From Ctenosaura bakeri (Eukaryota; Chordata; Lepidosauria; Squamata; Iguanidae), in contig CAOLHI010000740.1 of NCBI GenBank assembly GCA_948474755.1, forward strand, positions 310,001-374,000: a stretch of DNA of 64,000 nucleotides, read 5' to 3'. Below the pieces are notes generated by a model. That model saw only the letters and a program-made list of their open reading frames with translations. It made no database searches and was not told where the DNA came from. Position 1 is the first letter of the stretch. Each line of letters opens with the position of its first letter. Shown piece by piece: positions 42,903 to 53,980 of this stretch. A program made the position numbers and the translations under genes.

Positions 42903-43696
42903 GAAAAGACTGACTTTATGCGATCGTGACGTAATAACCAAAGACTTGCCAAGGGGACGTCCACGTGCGTGCTTTAGAGATGAAGACTGTTTGTGACATT
43001 TTTGTGGTTTGAATGTTGACTTTTTAAAACATAATTAATTTAAAAATAATATTAAAGAAGCTGATGGAGAGATAACAGATGGCAACTGATCACCAGGTCT
43101 GTTGAAGAAGAAGAAAAGGTAAGGTGGAAATGATTAAAAGGCCCAGCAGGGATGGGTTCCCCAGTCCCACGTGCGAATTCAGCTTCTCCTCACTCTGGTG
43201 GGCTTCTGGGAAAGCCATGGAGAAGCACGGGTGGCTTTGACCTCTCTTCCACAGCTGCATGGGAGAGGAGGAGCAGCGGAGTAAGGAGTGACGGAATTTT
43301 AATACCTGTCTGTGCATCCGAGGGCCGGCTGATGAATGATCCCTTATCTCAAACAGATCAGCCAAAGGAGGTTTTAGTACCTAGGACTGGCTTCCCTCTG
43401 CAGGTGGCAGTGAGAAGGGGAGGCCAAGGAGCATCCCAAGTGAAGGATTTTCAAGAGGCTAAGTTATCTGCCAGGCAAGTAATGGAGGGGCTCCATTTAT
43501 CTTCATCATTTATTTGCAACCATCAAGCCAAAGGGAAAGAGGAAAAGGACATAATGCAGATTTCCCAAAATTCTTGAAAATCCAGAGACCCAAAGTGGGA
43601 GCAGCAATGGATCCCTTAAGAATGTAATTCTTCACTATTTTTTTTTTTGAAGGAAATAATGGGACATTTTAGCCACTTTCTTCCTGCTTTGAGAAA
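42903..43696. other. Unique sequence, candidate conserved part (43270-43370)
   Basis: No repeat recognised. 43270-43370 contains ACGGAATTTTAATACCTGTC and GCTGATGAATGATCCCTTAT, including a CTTATC word. A 141-codon forward frame (43152-43577) has no known domain and no neighbouring splice or promoter evidence I could weigh. Confidence 0.25.
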
Positions 43697-43898
43697 GACC
43701 ATTTCCACACTCCACTGCTATAGTGCTATTATTCCACTTTCAACCTCCTGTGGAATTCTGGGGTTTGCATTTTCTGGAGGCCAAAGAGCTCTCTGGCTAC
43801 GAATCCTAAATACTCATCCCAAAACTGCAAACCTCAGGATTTCATAGGATGCTGAAAGTGGAATAATAGCACTATAACAGTGTAGTGCAGAAATGGCC
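43697..43898. mobile_element. GGCC palindromic MITE
   Basis: GACCATTTCCACACTCCACT to GTGTAGTGCAGAAATGGCC with typical arms. No matching flank triplet. Confidence 0.92.
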
Positions 43899-44456
43899 TA
43901 GGAAGGCTGTCTCTTGTGTCCTCACCAGAAATTACTGCCATGGTGGTGGGACAGAAGGAAACCTCCCCCGCAAAGATCTTATACTTGGATGAGAAGATCA
44001 ATGCTACCCCATCACAAAATTTGTCCCATGCCGACTCTCGGTGCATGGAGTTGTGTTTGTACCTTGTATCTGCACTCTCCTTCCCTTTAGTTTCTGTGCA
44101 AAATGAAGACCGAGTAACTCTATGCATGTCCGTCTAAAGTCACAAACGTATTAGGGGATGCTTGGCAAAAGGAGGCGTATTTTTCTGCCGAGACGACGAA
44201 GCCCGCAGCTCTGTAGTTGCACAAGAGACGTTCAGTCCAGCTCTTGGAAACGTCGCTGGTGATCGCCAATGCGTTTGCGTGAGCTGTTTCTTTAGGAATC
44301 CCTGGCACGTTGACATTAACATGGCTCATCATTCGCGAGCAATTAATAACTTAACACATCATTAGTTTAATATATAAAATCTTTATTTTTTATTGCATCT
44401 ATATACTTTAAAGCTGACTTGACTGTCAGTTGGGAGGGGGTAGTGGATAATCACTG
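43899..44456. other. Candidate conserved non-coding element (44150-44400)
   Basis: This unique stretch has many retained CpGs (CGAGACGACGAAGCCCGC, GGAAACGTCGCTGGTGATCG) next to an A/T-rich part with several TAAT words (GCAATTAATAACTTAACACA, CATTAGTTTAAT). That combination suggests a developmental enhancer, but this is inference from word content only. Confidence 0.3.
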
Positions 44457-45155
44457 AATCATAGAATCATAGAATTGGAAGAGACCACAAGGGCCATTGA
44501 GTCCAACCTCATTCTGGCATATGGGAATATATACTCAAAGCAGTCCCGACAGACAGCCATCCAGCCTCTGTTTAAAAACCTCCAAAGAAGGAGACTCCAT
44601 CACACTCTGAGGCAGTGTATTTCATTGTTGAATTGATTTCATCATCAGGAAGTTCTTCCTAATATTTAGGTGGAATCTCTTCTCCTGAAGTCTGAAGGCA
44701 TTGCTCCATATCCTAGTCTCTGGAGCAGCAGAAAACAAGTTTACTCCATCTTCCATATGATATCCTTTCAAATATTTAAACGTGGCTATCATGTCCCTGC
44801 AGAATAAACATATCCAGCTCCCTAAGATGCTCCTCATGGGGCATGACTTCCAGACCCTTCACTGTTTTGGGTGCCCTCCTCTGGACACGTTCCAGTTTGT
44901 TAATATCCTTAAATTATGGTGCTCAGAACCGGACACAGTATCCTAGACTGGGTCTGACCAAATGAGAACAGAGTTCTACTATTACTTCCCTCAAACTAGA
45001 CACTATATTCCTATTGGTGTAGCCTAGAATCACATTGGCTGTTTTAGCTGCGGTGTCACACTGCTGACTCATGTTCTGCTTAAGACTCCTAGATCCCTTT
45101 CACATGTACAGTGGTCAAGTTAGGGGTCAGTCATCCTATATTTGTGCATTTAGGT
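44457..45155 (-). mobile_element. CR1 3' part, older subfamily
   Basis: Antisense octamers at the left (GAATCATAGAATCATAGAAT), then CR1 sequence through TTCCTAATATTTAGGTGGAA, ATTGCTCCATATCCTAGTCT, GTTTTGGGTGCCCTCCTCTG and GTGTCACACTGCTGACTCAT to CATCCTATATTTGTGCATTT. Frame breaks and a deletion near 44795 remove coding potential. Confidence 0.92.
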
Positions 45156-45899
45156 CAAGGTTATCTTAGAAAATGCAAGGCAGGCTGTAGGAGACAGAAG
45201 GAAATGGCCTTCTGAACTTTTCAGCTACTACATGACAGCAATTGCATATCCCCATTGCTAACCTATATTAATACAGGCCAAGAATGGCTGCCACCAAACA
45301 AACTTGACATTAATGCAAGTAACAGCCATGTTGGCATAGGAGAAATTATAGTAATATAGAAAACATTCATTCTAAAGACCTCTCATGTCCTTTATTGGTT
45401 GGAAGCCCTGGGATTAATCTGTTTTTAAGCCACCTGCTCTCAAAAACAGGGCAGGGTTTCAATTATTTTCCAGCTTGCCTAGCTCTTGTCTTAAGTGTTC
45501 TTTACAGTAGGATTTGCTGTCTTTGTTAAGGCTGGGCTGAAGGAATCGGGGAGCAGGAAGCAGACAGATAAAGGATTAGTGGTGGATGAGAGCAGCACAT
45601 TTTGATTTTAAATGTCGGAGAAGGGATGAGTTGTTCAAACTCACCCATGGCTTGGTCCTCCTAAAATGGCAACACACAATTGTTAACACCTGTGACTTTA
45701 ATAAGCCACAATATCTTGCTTTGAAGGACGTGAGAGACATATTCCCTCCCCGTAATCCTGAAAACAGCTTCTAAGGTGAATCAGTATTATTGCTGCAAGA
45801 AAAGAGCTTCTCTTAGACCATGTGGCTAATTTGGAGAATGGAAACCAAGCCTCTGTTGGCTCAGGAGTTGTGTCCTTAAGACACCTCAAGGCAGACCAA
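45156..45899. other. Unassigned sequence
   Basis: No repeat or gene recognised. Confidence 0.35.
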
Positions 45900-46132
45900 G
45901 GCCATTTCCGCACCTTGCCCTTTTCCGTCGTCGTCCTGTTTTGATCCCAGCCGTGCCGCCTGTGGAAGGGTAATGCAAGCAACACATGCCCTCCTTCTGC
46001 AATGCAGCTGGCCACTTCCTGTGCTGCAGTGGGGAAGGAAGTGCCTACATCATGCTTCCTTCCTTTCCGCATGGTCACCAGTGGCAGGAGCATTTGCACA
46101 ATTGGGGGCCATTGGCAGATTGTGACAGATTG
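45900..46132. other. Possible MITE-like start
   Basis: GGCCATTTCCGCACCTTGCC at 45900 matches the terminus of the GGCC MITEs, but the sequence that follows is different and no inverted right end is seen before the CR1 at 46133. It may be an interrupted element like the one at 51505-51904. Confidence 0.3.
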
Positions 46133-46781
46133 GTAGATCACAAGCTGAACATGAGTCAGCAGTGTGACGCAGCAGCCAAGAAAGCCAACGTGATTCTTGG
46201 TTGCATCAGTAGGATTATGGTGTCTAGATCGAGGGAGGTAATGGTACAACTTTATTCTGTTTTGATTAGGCCTCATTTGGAATATTGTCTCCAATTCTGG
46301 GCACCTCAATTCAAGAAGGATGTCAACAAGCTGGAATGTGTCCAGAGGAGGGCGACCAAAATGGTGAAGGGTCTGGAAGCCATGCCCTATGAAGGACGGC
46401 TTAGGGAGATCAGTATGTTTATTCTGAAGAAGAGAAGGTTAAGAGGGGACATGATAGCCATGTTTAAATATTTGAAGGGATATCATGTTGAGGAGGGAAC
46501 AGGCTTGTTCTCTACCGCTCCAGAGCCTAGGACAAGGAGCAATGGATTCAAGCTGCGGGAAAGGAGATTCCACCTGAATCTCAGGAAGAACTTCCTGACG
46601 GTCAGGGCTGTCCAGCAGTGGAATCTGCTGCCTTGGAGCGTGGTGGAGTCTCCTTCTTTGGAGGTTTTTAAGCAGAGGCTGGATGGCCATCTGGTGGGAG
46701 TGCTTTGATGTGTTTTCCTGCATAGCAGGGGGTTGGACTGGATGGCCCCTGGGGTCTCTTCCAATTCTATGATTCTATGAC
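46133..46781 (+). mobile_element. CR1 with open frame, intermediate-age subfamily
   Basis: The frame 45986-46708 (240 codons) contains [60 protein letters not shown] and [16 protein letters not shown] from about residue 50 on. The first 50 or so residues come from upstream non-CR1 sequence. The octamer end is short (TATGATTCTATGA). Confidence 0.94.
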
Positions 46782-47039
46782 AGCTGGGGATGCATGGGGA
46801 GTGAGACACAATGTCATGTGAAAGCACGACTCACAGATTGGCAGCAATGCATCCCCATCCAGGGACAGCAAAGCCATGCAGAAATGACCCAACTCTTTAG
46901 CAGGGATGTCTTGCACAGAGCTGGGCTGAGCGGGGAACACTGCTTAAATCCATACTATCTGAAAGCACTGTCTCCCCATATAAGACTGTCCAGGTCTAAC
47001 AGTCTTTGGAGAGGGCTTTCTTAGCTGATCCTACCACCC
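46782..47039. other. Short inverted-repeat region
   Basis: GGGGATGCAT (about 46795) and ATGCATCCCC (about 46847) are inverted, with ATGCAGAAATGACCC further right. It might be a small degraded MITE. The rest is unassigned. Confidence 0.3.
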
Positions 47040-47420
47040 ACCCAGGCTCATCTGGTGAGGGCACAGAAAGCAACTTTCTTGCACCTGCTCTTAAGCTTTG
47101 GAATTCTTTCCTGAAGAAGGCCCACTTGGCCCCCTCTTTGCTGTCTTTTCAATGGCAGGCAAAGACTTTCCTATTAAAACAGGACATCCATCTTAACTGA
47201 CCACGGAAGAGGGATATGCAATTAGGTATGCCATTTTTTAAAAAGTACGCAATAGGTATTTCAAGCATTTTAACTGTTTTTAAGTTAATGTCTTAAAAAT
47301 AATGTTTTAATTGGATGTATAGTTTAACATTTTTCAAACTTTCATCCTCCGTATTGTTTCAGCTGTTCTAATTTCTATCGTAAGATCCTATTTGGGAGAA
47401 AAGCAGGATAGAAAGCAAAC
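47040..47420 (+). mobile_element. L2-like LINE 3' end
   Basis: TTTGGAATTCTTTCCTGAAG, AAGGCCCACTTGGCCCCCTC and AAAGACTTTCCTATTAAAAC match the typical squamate L2 3' region, followed by an A/T-rich part and a degraded tail (GGGAGAAAAGCAGGATAGAA). No coding frame remains. Confidence 0.65.
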
Positions 47421-48526
47421 AAATAAATATGTTCAAAAGTCTATCATTCTTCAAAATTTGCACCCCTCCTCCTTTCTTTTATATTCAGGTGCAATACGAC
47501 ATTTCTGCCATTCAATCAGTTTGCCATGTTGTCAATCGCATGTGGGCCAAAGCTTGGTCGATGTGTCTTTTTGTGGCCACATTGGCAAGGGGAGTTCTGG
47601 GAGTTGTAGATAATAAAAGAACTCTTAACAAGTTCTGGACCTGGCATAGGTGTGCCCATAGATTGACCAGGCCCTTCCTCTTCCCTGACTTTCTCTTTAC
47701 CTTTCCTAGTTGGCATCCTCACTAAGGCCCTTTTCCTTATTGGAATGGATCCTTTTGAAGTGTTCCTTGGCCTCTATGGCTTCTAAGAAAGCGCCAAAAA
47801 ATCAGAAAAGGGGTGGAAAATTCCATCAAGTGCCATGTGCTCCTTAGCCGAAGGGCCGTGGCTGAAGAAGCCACACTTTGGCACAACTCTCCCGCCCGTG
47901 CCTCTCTCCGGGCTTCAGAAGACCTCGCGGGAGTGCCACTTTTGCCCACTTCTGAACCCTCTACGGCTGCCTGTTACATGACCTCTTCCTGTAATTTGCT
48001 GGCATCTTTTTCCTTCTAGCAAACAGCCCGCTTTTAACCTCGAGGTAGTAAGAAAAGCTCCAGTGAACGTTGCCACTTGGCAAGCTTGAAAGCCGCCTTT
48101 TTTTTTTCCTGTTTCTAATATTAACACATTTTTCAAGGAAAACTTTCTTCTCTGCTGCCCCTCCCGCTCCCTTGCTCCTGGTGTATTTTTGCATTCAGTA
48201 AACATTTTGCCATTTTTGCTTCCTTCTGGCTGGCCATCTCTAAGGCTTTTCATTCTCAGCCCAGCTGACTGGCGCGATCCCTCCCAAGCTCCCTGCATTA
48301 CAGGGCATCTGTGAAAATAAAAATGGTCCTTCCATTGGCTTTAGACAGCCAGGAAAAGTGTCCCGTATTACTCAGGTCTCCAGTGCTGAAGAATTGATTG
48401 CACAAATCACACACACACGAATCACTGCTGAAGGAAGAGTCTTCAGTCAGGCCTAACATTGCAAGAGTAACACACCTTAAGCTCAGCTCACAGAAGGTTT
48501 GCAGGAAACTTAGGGCTTTTTTGGGA
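47421..48526. other. Mostly unique sequence
   Basis: A scrap of the TTGTAGTCC-type MITE lies at about 47600-47640 (GTTCTGGGAGTTGTAGATAA). 47760-48300 is unique with scattered CpGs. A 127-codon minus frame (48298-47915) has no known domain. Confidence 0.3.
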
Positions 48527-48913
48527 GGGAGCTGGGTATGTTTAGTCTGCAAAAGAGAAGGTTGAGAAGGGACATGATAGCCACGTTTAAATATTTGAAG
48601 GGATGCCATGTCATGGAGGGAGCTGGTTTGTTTCCTGCTGCTCCGGAGATGAGGACAAGGAGCAATGGATTCCAACTGCAGGAAGAGAGATTCCACCTGA
48701 ACCTCAGGAAGAACTTGCTGATGGTCAGAGCTATCTGGCAATGGAATCTGCTGCCCTGGTGTGTGGTGGAGTCTCCTTCTTTGGAGGTTTTTAAGCAGAG
48801 GCTGGATGGCCATCTGTTGGGAATGCTTTGATGGGTGTTCCTGCATGGCAGAAGGGGGCTGGACTGGATGGCCCCTGGGATCTCTTCCAACTCTATGATT
48901 CTATGATTCTATG
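48527..48913 (+). mobile_element. CR1 3' end, intermediate-age subfamily
   Basis: Frame 48538-48831 is open: [20 protein letters not shown], then AGLFPAAPEMRTRSNGFQLQ and [16 protein letters not shown]. The octamer end (TATGATTCTATGATTCTATG) is followed at once by a MITE. Confidence 0.94.
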
Positions 48914-49110
48914 TTTCTGCACCACACTGTTATAATGCTATAATTCCACTTTCAATATCCTGTGGAATTCTGGGGTTTGTAGTTTCCTGAGGCTAAAGAG
49001 CTCTCTGGCTGAGAACTCTAAATGCCCCTCTTTAAACTACAAACCCCAGGATTCCATAGGAGGTTGAAAATGGAATAATAGCACTATAACAGTGGAGTGT
49101 GGAAAGGTCC
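48914..49110. mobile_element. GGCC palindromic MITE inserted at a CR1 octamer end
   Basis: It begins TTTCTGCACCACACTGTTAT with the first bases of the terminus lost or merged into the CR1 octamers, and ends GTGTGGAAAGGTCC. Arms and centre are typical. Confidence 0.9.
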
Positions 49111-49177
49111 CTAGGGTCAAGATGCATAGTATGTTTGCTGGATGTGTATAGAAGCTAAAGGCCAGCCAATATGCAAA

Positions 49178-49332
49178 CCAACGGATTCTAACTGTAAGAA
49201 AAGAGATTCAATTTAAACATTAGGGAGAACTTCCTAACAGTAAGAGCTCCTCAATAAAGGAGTTCATTGCTTCTTGGTGCAGTTGAATATCCTTTCTTTG
49301 AAGTTTTTAAACAGAGATGAGAGGACCACCTT
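49178..49332 (+). mobile_element. Old CR1 fragment
   Basis: AAGAAAAGAGATTCAATTTA, ACATTAGGGAGAACTTCCTA and TTTGAAGTTTTTAAACAGAG are CR1 words in order. No octamer end. Confidence 0.65.
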
Positions 49333-50227
49333 GTTACCATGCCGTACACCCCCATTTCATGATATGTTATAACTGGCCAATATCATTTAATTAGCATGAA
49401 ATATCATTTATATATTATACTGTGATGGCTGAGAAGCTGCTCTGGTTACGAGGACTGGCTGAACACATGCAAAAGTTGATTAGATGGGATCTCAGTTCAG
49501 AGACAAGGAAGCTCTGGTGTTAATGAGCTTGCAAATATCCCTTCAGTGGCCCAACCTTCAGAAGCAAAAGCACCCAAAACTATCTGCTTATTGTCTTTAA
49601 CTTGCTTTCTCTTCCCACCAAGATTCTCCTTTGTTTCTTCATCTGCCAGCCATTAAGGAGTTATCCCGATTCCCATCAGTCTTTTGTTACCTAATGCTAA
49701 AGCCATTTGCCCATTCTGGGTTCCAATATCTACTCTGCCATTAATACCTTCCCTCTCAGGGTGAAAACAGGGTATTTAAACCCTACAACTCATAGTACTC
49801 TGGACATAGGCTGCTGCTCTGATTCCCACCCCAGTACTACCCTAGGACCCTCAGCCTGAGCCACATCACTTTATCTCTTCTATGCAAGATAGGTAAATCT
49901 CACCTACTTCGCCCTAACTTCTCGCTCTCCAATTTTTCTCCCCTGTCATTAGGTTATCCTTGTGTGGTTATGTGATTGTTTTGATCTTGTGTGAACTCTC
50001 CCAATAAAACAAAACATTATTTGAATCTCCAACTGATGTCCTTACATTAGTACTGGTATTCATAGGTATAAAAGATCCTATAAGGTTATCCCCCTCTAGG
50101 AGACTTCTTATTTGAGCTAATAATTCTCCACTGTTTCATGGAGGTGCAAGTGGACCTCTGAGTCACCCACCATTTGGAGTAACAACCTCTCAGGGGAACT
50201 TTAACAATGGGTTCCAGTACTGCATAT
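49333..50227. other. Unassigned sequence
   Basis: No repeat or gene recognised over about 0.9 kb. Confidence 0.35.
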
Positions 50228-50318
50228 GGAACACCTTTTGCTGTAATTTGAATCCATTGGTTTGCATTCTAGACTCTCTAGAGCATCAGAAATAAGCTGA
50301 CTCCATTTTCCATATGGC
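50228..50318 (-). mobile_element. Old CR1 fragment
   Basis: Antisense words TAATTTGAATCCATTGGTTT and CTAGAGCATCAGAAATAAGC, diverged from the young subfamily. Confidence 0.6.
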
Positions 50319-50324
50319 TTCATA

Positions 50325-50542
50325 AAATCATAGAGTTGGAAGGGGCTTCATGGGCCATCTAGTCCAATCCTCTGCTCAATACAGGATCTCTAGTTAGATC
50401 ATCCCCAGCAGGTAGCTGTCCAGACTGTATTTGAAGATGTCCAGAGGAGATCCCACCACTCCTCTAGACAGTTGATTCCATTGCCAAACTGATCTTACTG
50501 TCCAGAAGTTCCTCCTAATGTTCAGTCGAAATCTACCCTCCT
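50325..50542 (-). mobile_element. CR1 3' end of a different subfamily
   Basis: It starts ATAAAATCATAGAGTTGGAA with GGGGCTTCATGGGCCATCTA, unlike the GGAAGAGACCCCAGGGGCC of the common copies. It then runs through ACTGTATTTGAAGATGTCCA to TAATGTTCAGTCGAAATCTA. It belongs to a distinct, older lineage. Confidence 0.8.
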
Positions 50543-50725
50543 GGAAGACCTGGGACTGAATTCCTAACTTGGCCATAGAAACCTGCTGGATGTTCTTGGG
50601 CAAGTCATCTTCTCTCAGCCTGAGAAGAAGGCAAAGGCAAACTCCCTCTGAACAAATCTGGCCAAGCAAACTCTGCCATAGGTTCACCTTAGGGTTGCCA
50701 TAAGTCGGAAGCAACTTGAAAGCAC

Positions 50726-50759
<34 letters not shown>

Positions 50760-50760
50760 A
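50543..50760 (+). mobile_element. Sauria-type SINE with ACA-repeat tail
   Basis: The head is truncated (starts GGAAGACCTGGGACTGAATT). The body has TTCTTGGGCAAGTCATCTTC and CAAACTCCCTCTGAACAAAT. The tail is GGGTTGCCATAAGTCGGAAG, then CAACTTGAAAGCACACAAC and 11 or so AAC units. It is the best-preserved tail in the window. Confidence 0.92.
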
Positions 50761-50998
50761 CTGGAGGGCCACATCTTGTTTAAAGAACAGTTGTTCCTCT
50801 TGAATGTTTCCTTTTTTTCATCCCCCCCCGCAATGTGTCCGAAGGACAGGAATTTAGAGATTAAAAAAAAATCTTGCACAATTCGTCTCCCTTCCTTAAG
50901 TGATCCTTCCTTGTTCATGCTGTAAAGTTCCCGTTGTCATGAAGTATCTTAGTGCCACCTGATGGTCAAAAGGGTACATAGTTCTTGGACTTCTCTTA

Positions 50999-51204
50999 GG
51001 GCCTTTCCGCACTACACTGTTCTAGATCTGTTATTCCATTTTCAACATCCTATCCTATGGAATCTTGGGGTTTGCAGCTTAGGGAGGGGCATTAGAATTC
51101 TCAACCAGAGAGCTCTTGGGCCTCAGTAAACTACAAACCCCATAATTCCACAGAACATTGAAAGTGGAATAATAGCACAATAACAGCGTAGTGCGGAAAC
51201 AGCC
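50999..51204. mobile_element. GGCC palindromic MITE with TTA duplication
   Basis: It starts GGGCCTTTCCGCACTACACT and ends GTAGTGCGGAAACAGCC. TTA flanks both sides (50996-50998, 51205-51207). Arms and the AACCAGAGAGCTCTTGGGCC centre are typical. Confidence 0.94.
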
Positions 51205-51207
51205 TTA

Positions 51208-51504
51208 GTGGTATGCTACAGTCTGAGGGATTCTGTGCCCAACCCATATTATTTTATATATGAAGCAGACCCTTATGATGGGCTTGCCTAAAGGATGGGA
51301 TCAAGATATTTAAACCAGATATCTTAGTATTTAGTGATGTGTGTGAGTCTACAGTAAAGCACAGAACAGGCACACGTCATGATGCATAGCTCCTGACATA
51401 TACGTGCTGAAGGTATTAGGATATGTAGAGAATCGTGATGCTAGAGGTACCAGAGCTATAGTTTGCTAGGCAGGCTGTTGTATCAATTGTCTATTTGCAA
51501 CAAT
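51208..51504. other. Unassigned sequence
   Basis: No repeat or gene recognised. Confidence 0.35.
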
Positions 51505-51904
51505 GGCCATTTCTGCAGGACGGTGGCGTCCGTAATGGCATCGCAAGGGGAGCAGGACTGTCATGATGCTTTTGCATGACGTCATTACAGTCCCACCCTT
51601 CTCACATCGCCAGCCGGTGCAATCATGGAGTATATCATTGATGGAAAAAGTCTGTCAATGACCCCTGATTGTGTGAGGCTTCCATTGCAGGAGGGCTGGA
51701 AATTCTATGGGTTCCTCCTCCAATGCAGCATGGGAAGAAGGTCGACTGCAATCTGGAAAGAAGGAGTGTGTCCCTTGCACTCTCTTCCATAGGCAGCCGA
51801 TCACTTGCAGAGAGGAGCACCGGGGACCCTCTCCCATCCTGGCAGAGGCACTGCTGGAACAGTGACGGGATATCAGGAGGAACCGGTAAGATGCGGAAAT
51901 GGCC
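51505..51904. mobile_element. 400-bp element with GGCC MITE termini and a different interior
   Basis: It starts GGCCATTTCTGCAGGACGG and ends GATGCGGAAATGGCC, the termini of the GGCC family, with AAT on both sides (51502-51504, 51905-51907). The interior is not palindromic and shares nothing obvious with the 200-bp copies. Frames of 86 and 107 codons (minus) and 124 codons (plus) overlap inside, and none has a transposase motif I recognise. It is likely a second non-autonomous member mobilised by the same transposase. Confidence 0.7.
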
Positions 51905-51907
51905 AAT

Positions 51908-52224
51908 GTATCCAATTGTAAATTCTAAAGTATCCCAGAGTACCAAATGGCTAATCACTGCATTGTCGGATGTTAATTTGTATCTGGGTAAGGAGGAAGA
52001 AGATCAGAAATTGGAGCGTGAATGTTGTGGGGAGGTGTTATAAGAACGGGTATTACAAAGATAAGGGTACAGGATCTTGTCCCAGTTCCCAGGGTGAAAG
52101 ATATGTAAATAATTAAGGGTCCAGGAAAACGCTTGTGGTGGTAGAGTAATTTAACATTTATGAATTTTAACCTTGATGTGTGGCTAATTCTGCATGACAG
52201 GGTATAAAACCTGTAACCTACGGG
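51908..52224. other. Unassigned sequence
   Basis: No repeat or gene recognised upstream of the CR1 breakpoint. Confidence 0.35.
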
Positions 52225-53282
52225 ATGTTTTAGATGGTTGACCAACCAAACCCAAAGGGTGATCACCAATGGCTGCTTTTCATCTTGGAGAGAAGTGACT
52301 AGCGGGGTGCCACAGGGTTTTGTCCTGGGCCCAGGGCTGTTCAACATCTTTATCAATGACTTGGGTGAAGAAGTGGAGGGCATGCTCATCAAATTTGCAG
52401 ATGACACCAAATTGGGAGGGGTTGCTAATACACCCGAGGACAGGATCAAAATTCAAAATGACCTTGACAGGTTGGAGAGCTGGGCCAAAGCTAACAAAAT
52501 GGATTTCAACAGATAGAAATGTAAGGTCCTGCACTTGGGCAGTAAAAATTGAATGCACAAATATAGCATGGGGGACACATGGAGGGATAGCAGTACATAT
52601 GAAAGAAATCTAGGAGTCTTGGAGTCTCAAGCTGAACATGAGTCACCAGTGTGATGCGGCAGCCAAGAAAGCCAATGCGATTCTTGGTTGCATCAATAGG
52701 AGTATGGTGTCTAGATCAAGGGAGGTAATGGTGCCACTTTATTCTGCATTGGTTAGGCCTCATTTCGAATCCTGTGTCCAGTTCTGGGCACCTCAATTCA
52801 AGAAGGATGTCGACAAGCTGGAATGTGTCCAGAGGAGGGTGACCAAAATAGTGAAGGGTCTGGAAGGCATGCCCTATGAAGAACGCCTTAGGGAGCTGGG
52901 TCTGTTTAGTTTGCAGAAGAGAAGATTAAGAGGGGACATGATAGCCATGTTTAAATATTTGAGTGGATATCATATCGAAGAGGGAGCAGGCTTGTTTTCT
53001 GCTGCTCCAGAGACTAGGACAAGGAGCAATAGATTCAAGGTACAGGAAAGGAGATTCCACTTGAACCTCAGGAAGAACTTCCTGATGGTCAGAGCTGTCT
53101 GGCAGTGGAATATGCTGCTGCCTCCATGGAGTGTGGTGGAGTCTCCATCTTTGGAGGTTTTTAAGCAGAGGCTGGATGGCCATCTGTTGGGAGTGCTTTG
53201 ATGGGTGTTCCTGCATGGCAGAGGGTTGGACTGGATGACCCCTGGGGTCTCTTCCAACTCTATGATTCTATGATTCTATGTT
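52225..53282 (+). mobile_element. Longest CR1 copy, with RT catalytic motif
   Basis: The frame from 52238 covers the RT core: SGVPQG (about residues 22-27), LFNIFINDL (34-42) and the catalytic FADD (53-56, bases 52394-52405), then [15 protein letters not shown] and a stop at about 52514. After a second stop and a frame change, 52638-53201 encodes the C-terminal region ([20 protein letters not shown] ... [20 protein letters not shown] ... [16 protein letters not shown]) in 187 codons. The 5' truncation removes ORF1, endonuclease and the first RT blocks. It is dead, but it is the only copy here with an intact FADD box. Confidence 0.96.
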
Positions 53283-53620
53283 TTAGTCTAGGTGCTTGCT
53301 TTTCTCCAAACAAACACTTCTGCTTAAAATGCTGACTGGTGTTTGTAAGAGCAGGAGGTGACACATAGGGTGAGAAGACTTTATTTTATTTTATTTTGGC
53401 AGTGTTTTACTTACTCCTTGGCTGGAACAGCCTGCATTGTTCAAGAGGTCCATAGATATCCTTAATGACGATTCAGCATGATGCTCTGAACCTCAGTAAA
53501 AACCTGAATGCTGCTTACAAATGTTATGTCAGCAGGGGGAGCCAAAGACTATCGGATTTCAGGATTTGGGGCTTTAAAAATAGCCAATTAATTCTGTGAT
53601 AGTTTATATGACAGACATGC
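53283..53620. other. Unassigned sequence
   Basis: It holds a TTTTA-rich run near 53380-53397 and no recognised gene. Confidence 0.35.
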
Positions 53621-53659
53621 ATTGTGTGTGTGTGTGTGTATGTGTGTATGTGTGTATGT
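53621..53659. repeat. GT microsatellite
   Basis: A (GT)n run with TATG interruptions lies directly next to the SINE that follows. Confidence 0.92.
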
Positions 53660-53841
53660 GCCCTCAAGTTACCTGTCCATTTATGGTGACCCCATAAATT
53701 TCATAGGGTTTTCTTAGGGAAGGAATACCCGGAGGTGGTTTAGCCAGTTCTTCCCTTGGAAACATAACCTACAGCTCTTGGCATTCATTGACGGTCTCCC
53801 CTCCAAGTATTAACCAGGGACGATCCTGCTTAGTATTACCA
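53656..53841 (-). mobile_element. 5S-type Sauria SINE
   Basis: The left side is the shared tail (GTGCCCTCAAGTTACCTG, ATTTATGGTGACCCC). The right side reads ACGGTCTCCCCTCCAAGTAT then TAACCAGGGACGATCCTGCT, the antisense of the 5S rRNA internal promoter region, instead of a tRNA head. This fits the 5S-Sauria-RTE SINE class. It is not a 5S rRNA gene because the rest of 5S is replaced by SINE body. Confidence 0.82.
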
Positions 53842-53980
53842 TACCCTCCCACCCCTCCTATGAGATATGCGATTTTCATAAGCTGAATTTATTAATGCCT
53901 CTGTTGAATTTCATTTTATTAATTTCGGCACACATAGCTGGTCCTTTCGAAGTCAGTTCCCATCTTTCAATGTGTTAGCC

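Noticed and set aside
43152..43577. 141-codon frame
   Set aside because: No domain, no splice or promoter context I can weigh. Length is within what 64 kb of non-coding DNA yields by chance.
53790..53841. 5S rRNA gene
   Set aside because: Only the internal promoter region is 5S-like. The rest is SINE body and tail.
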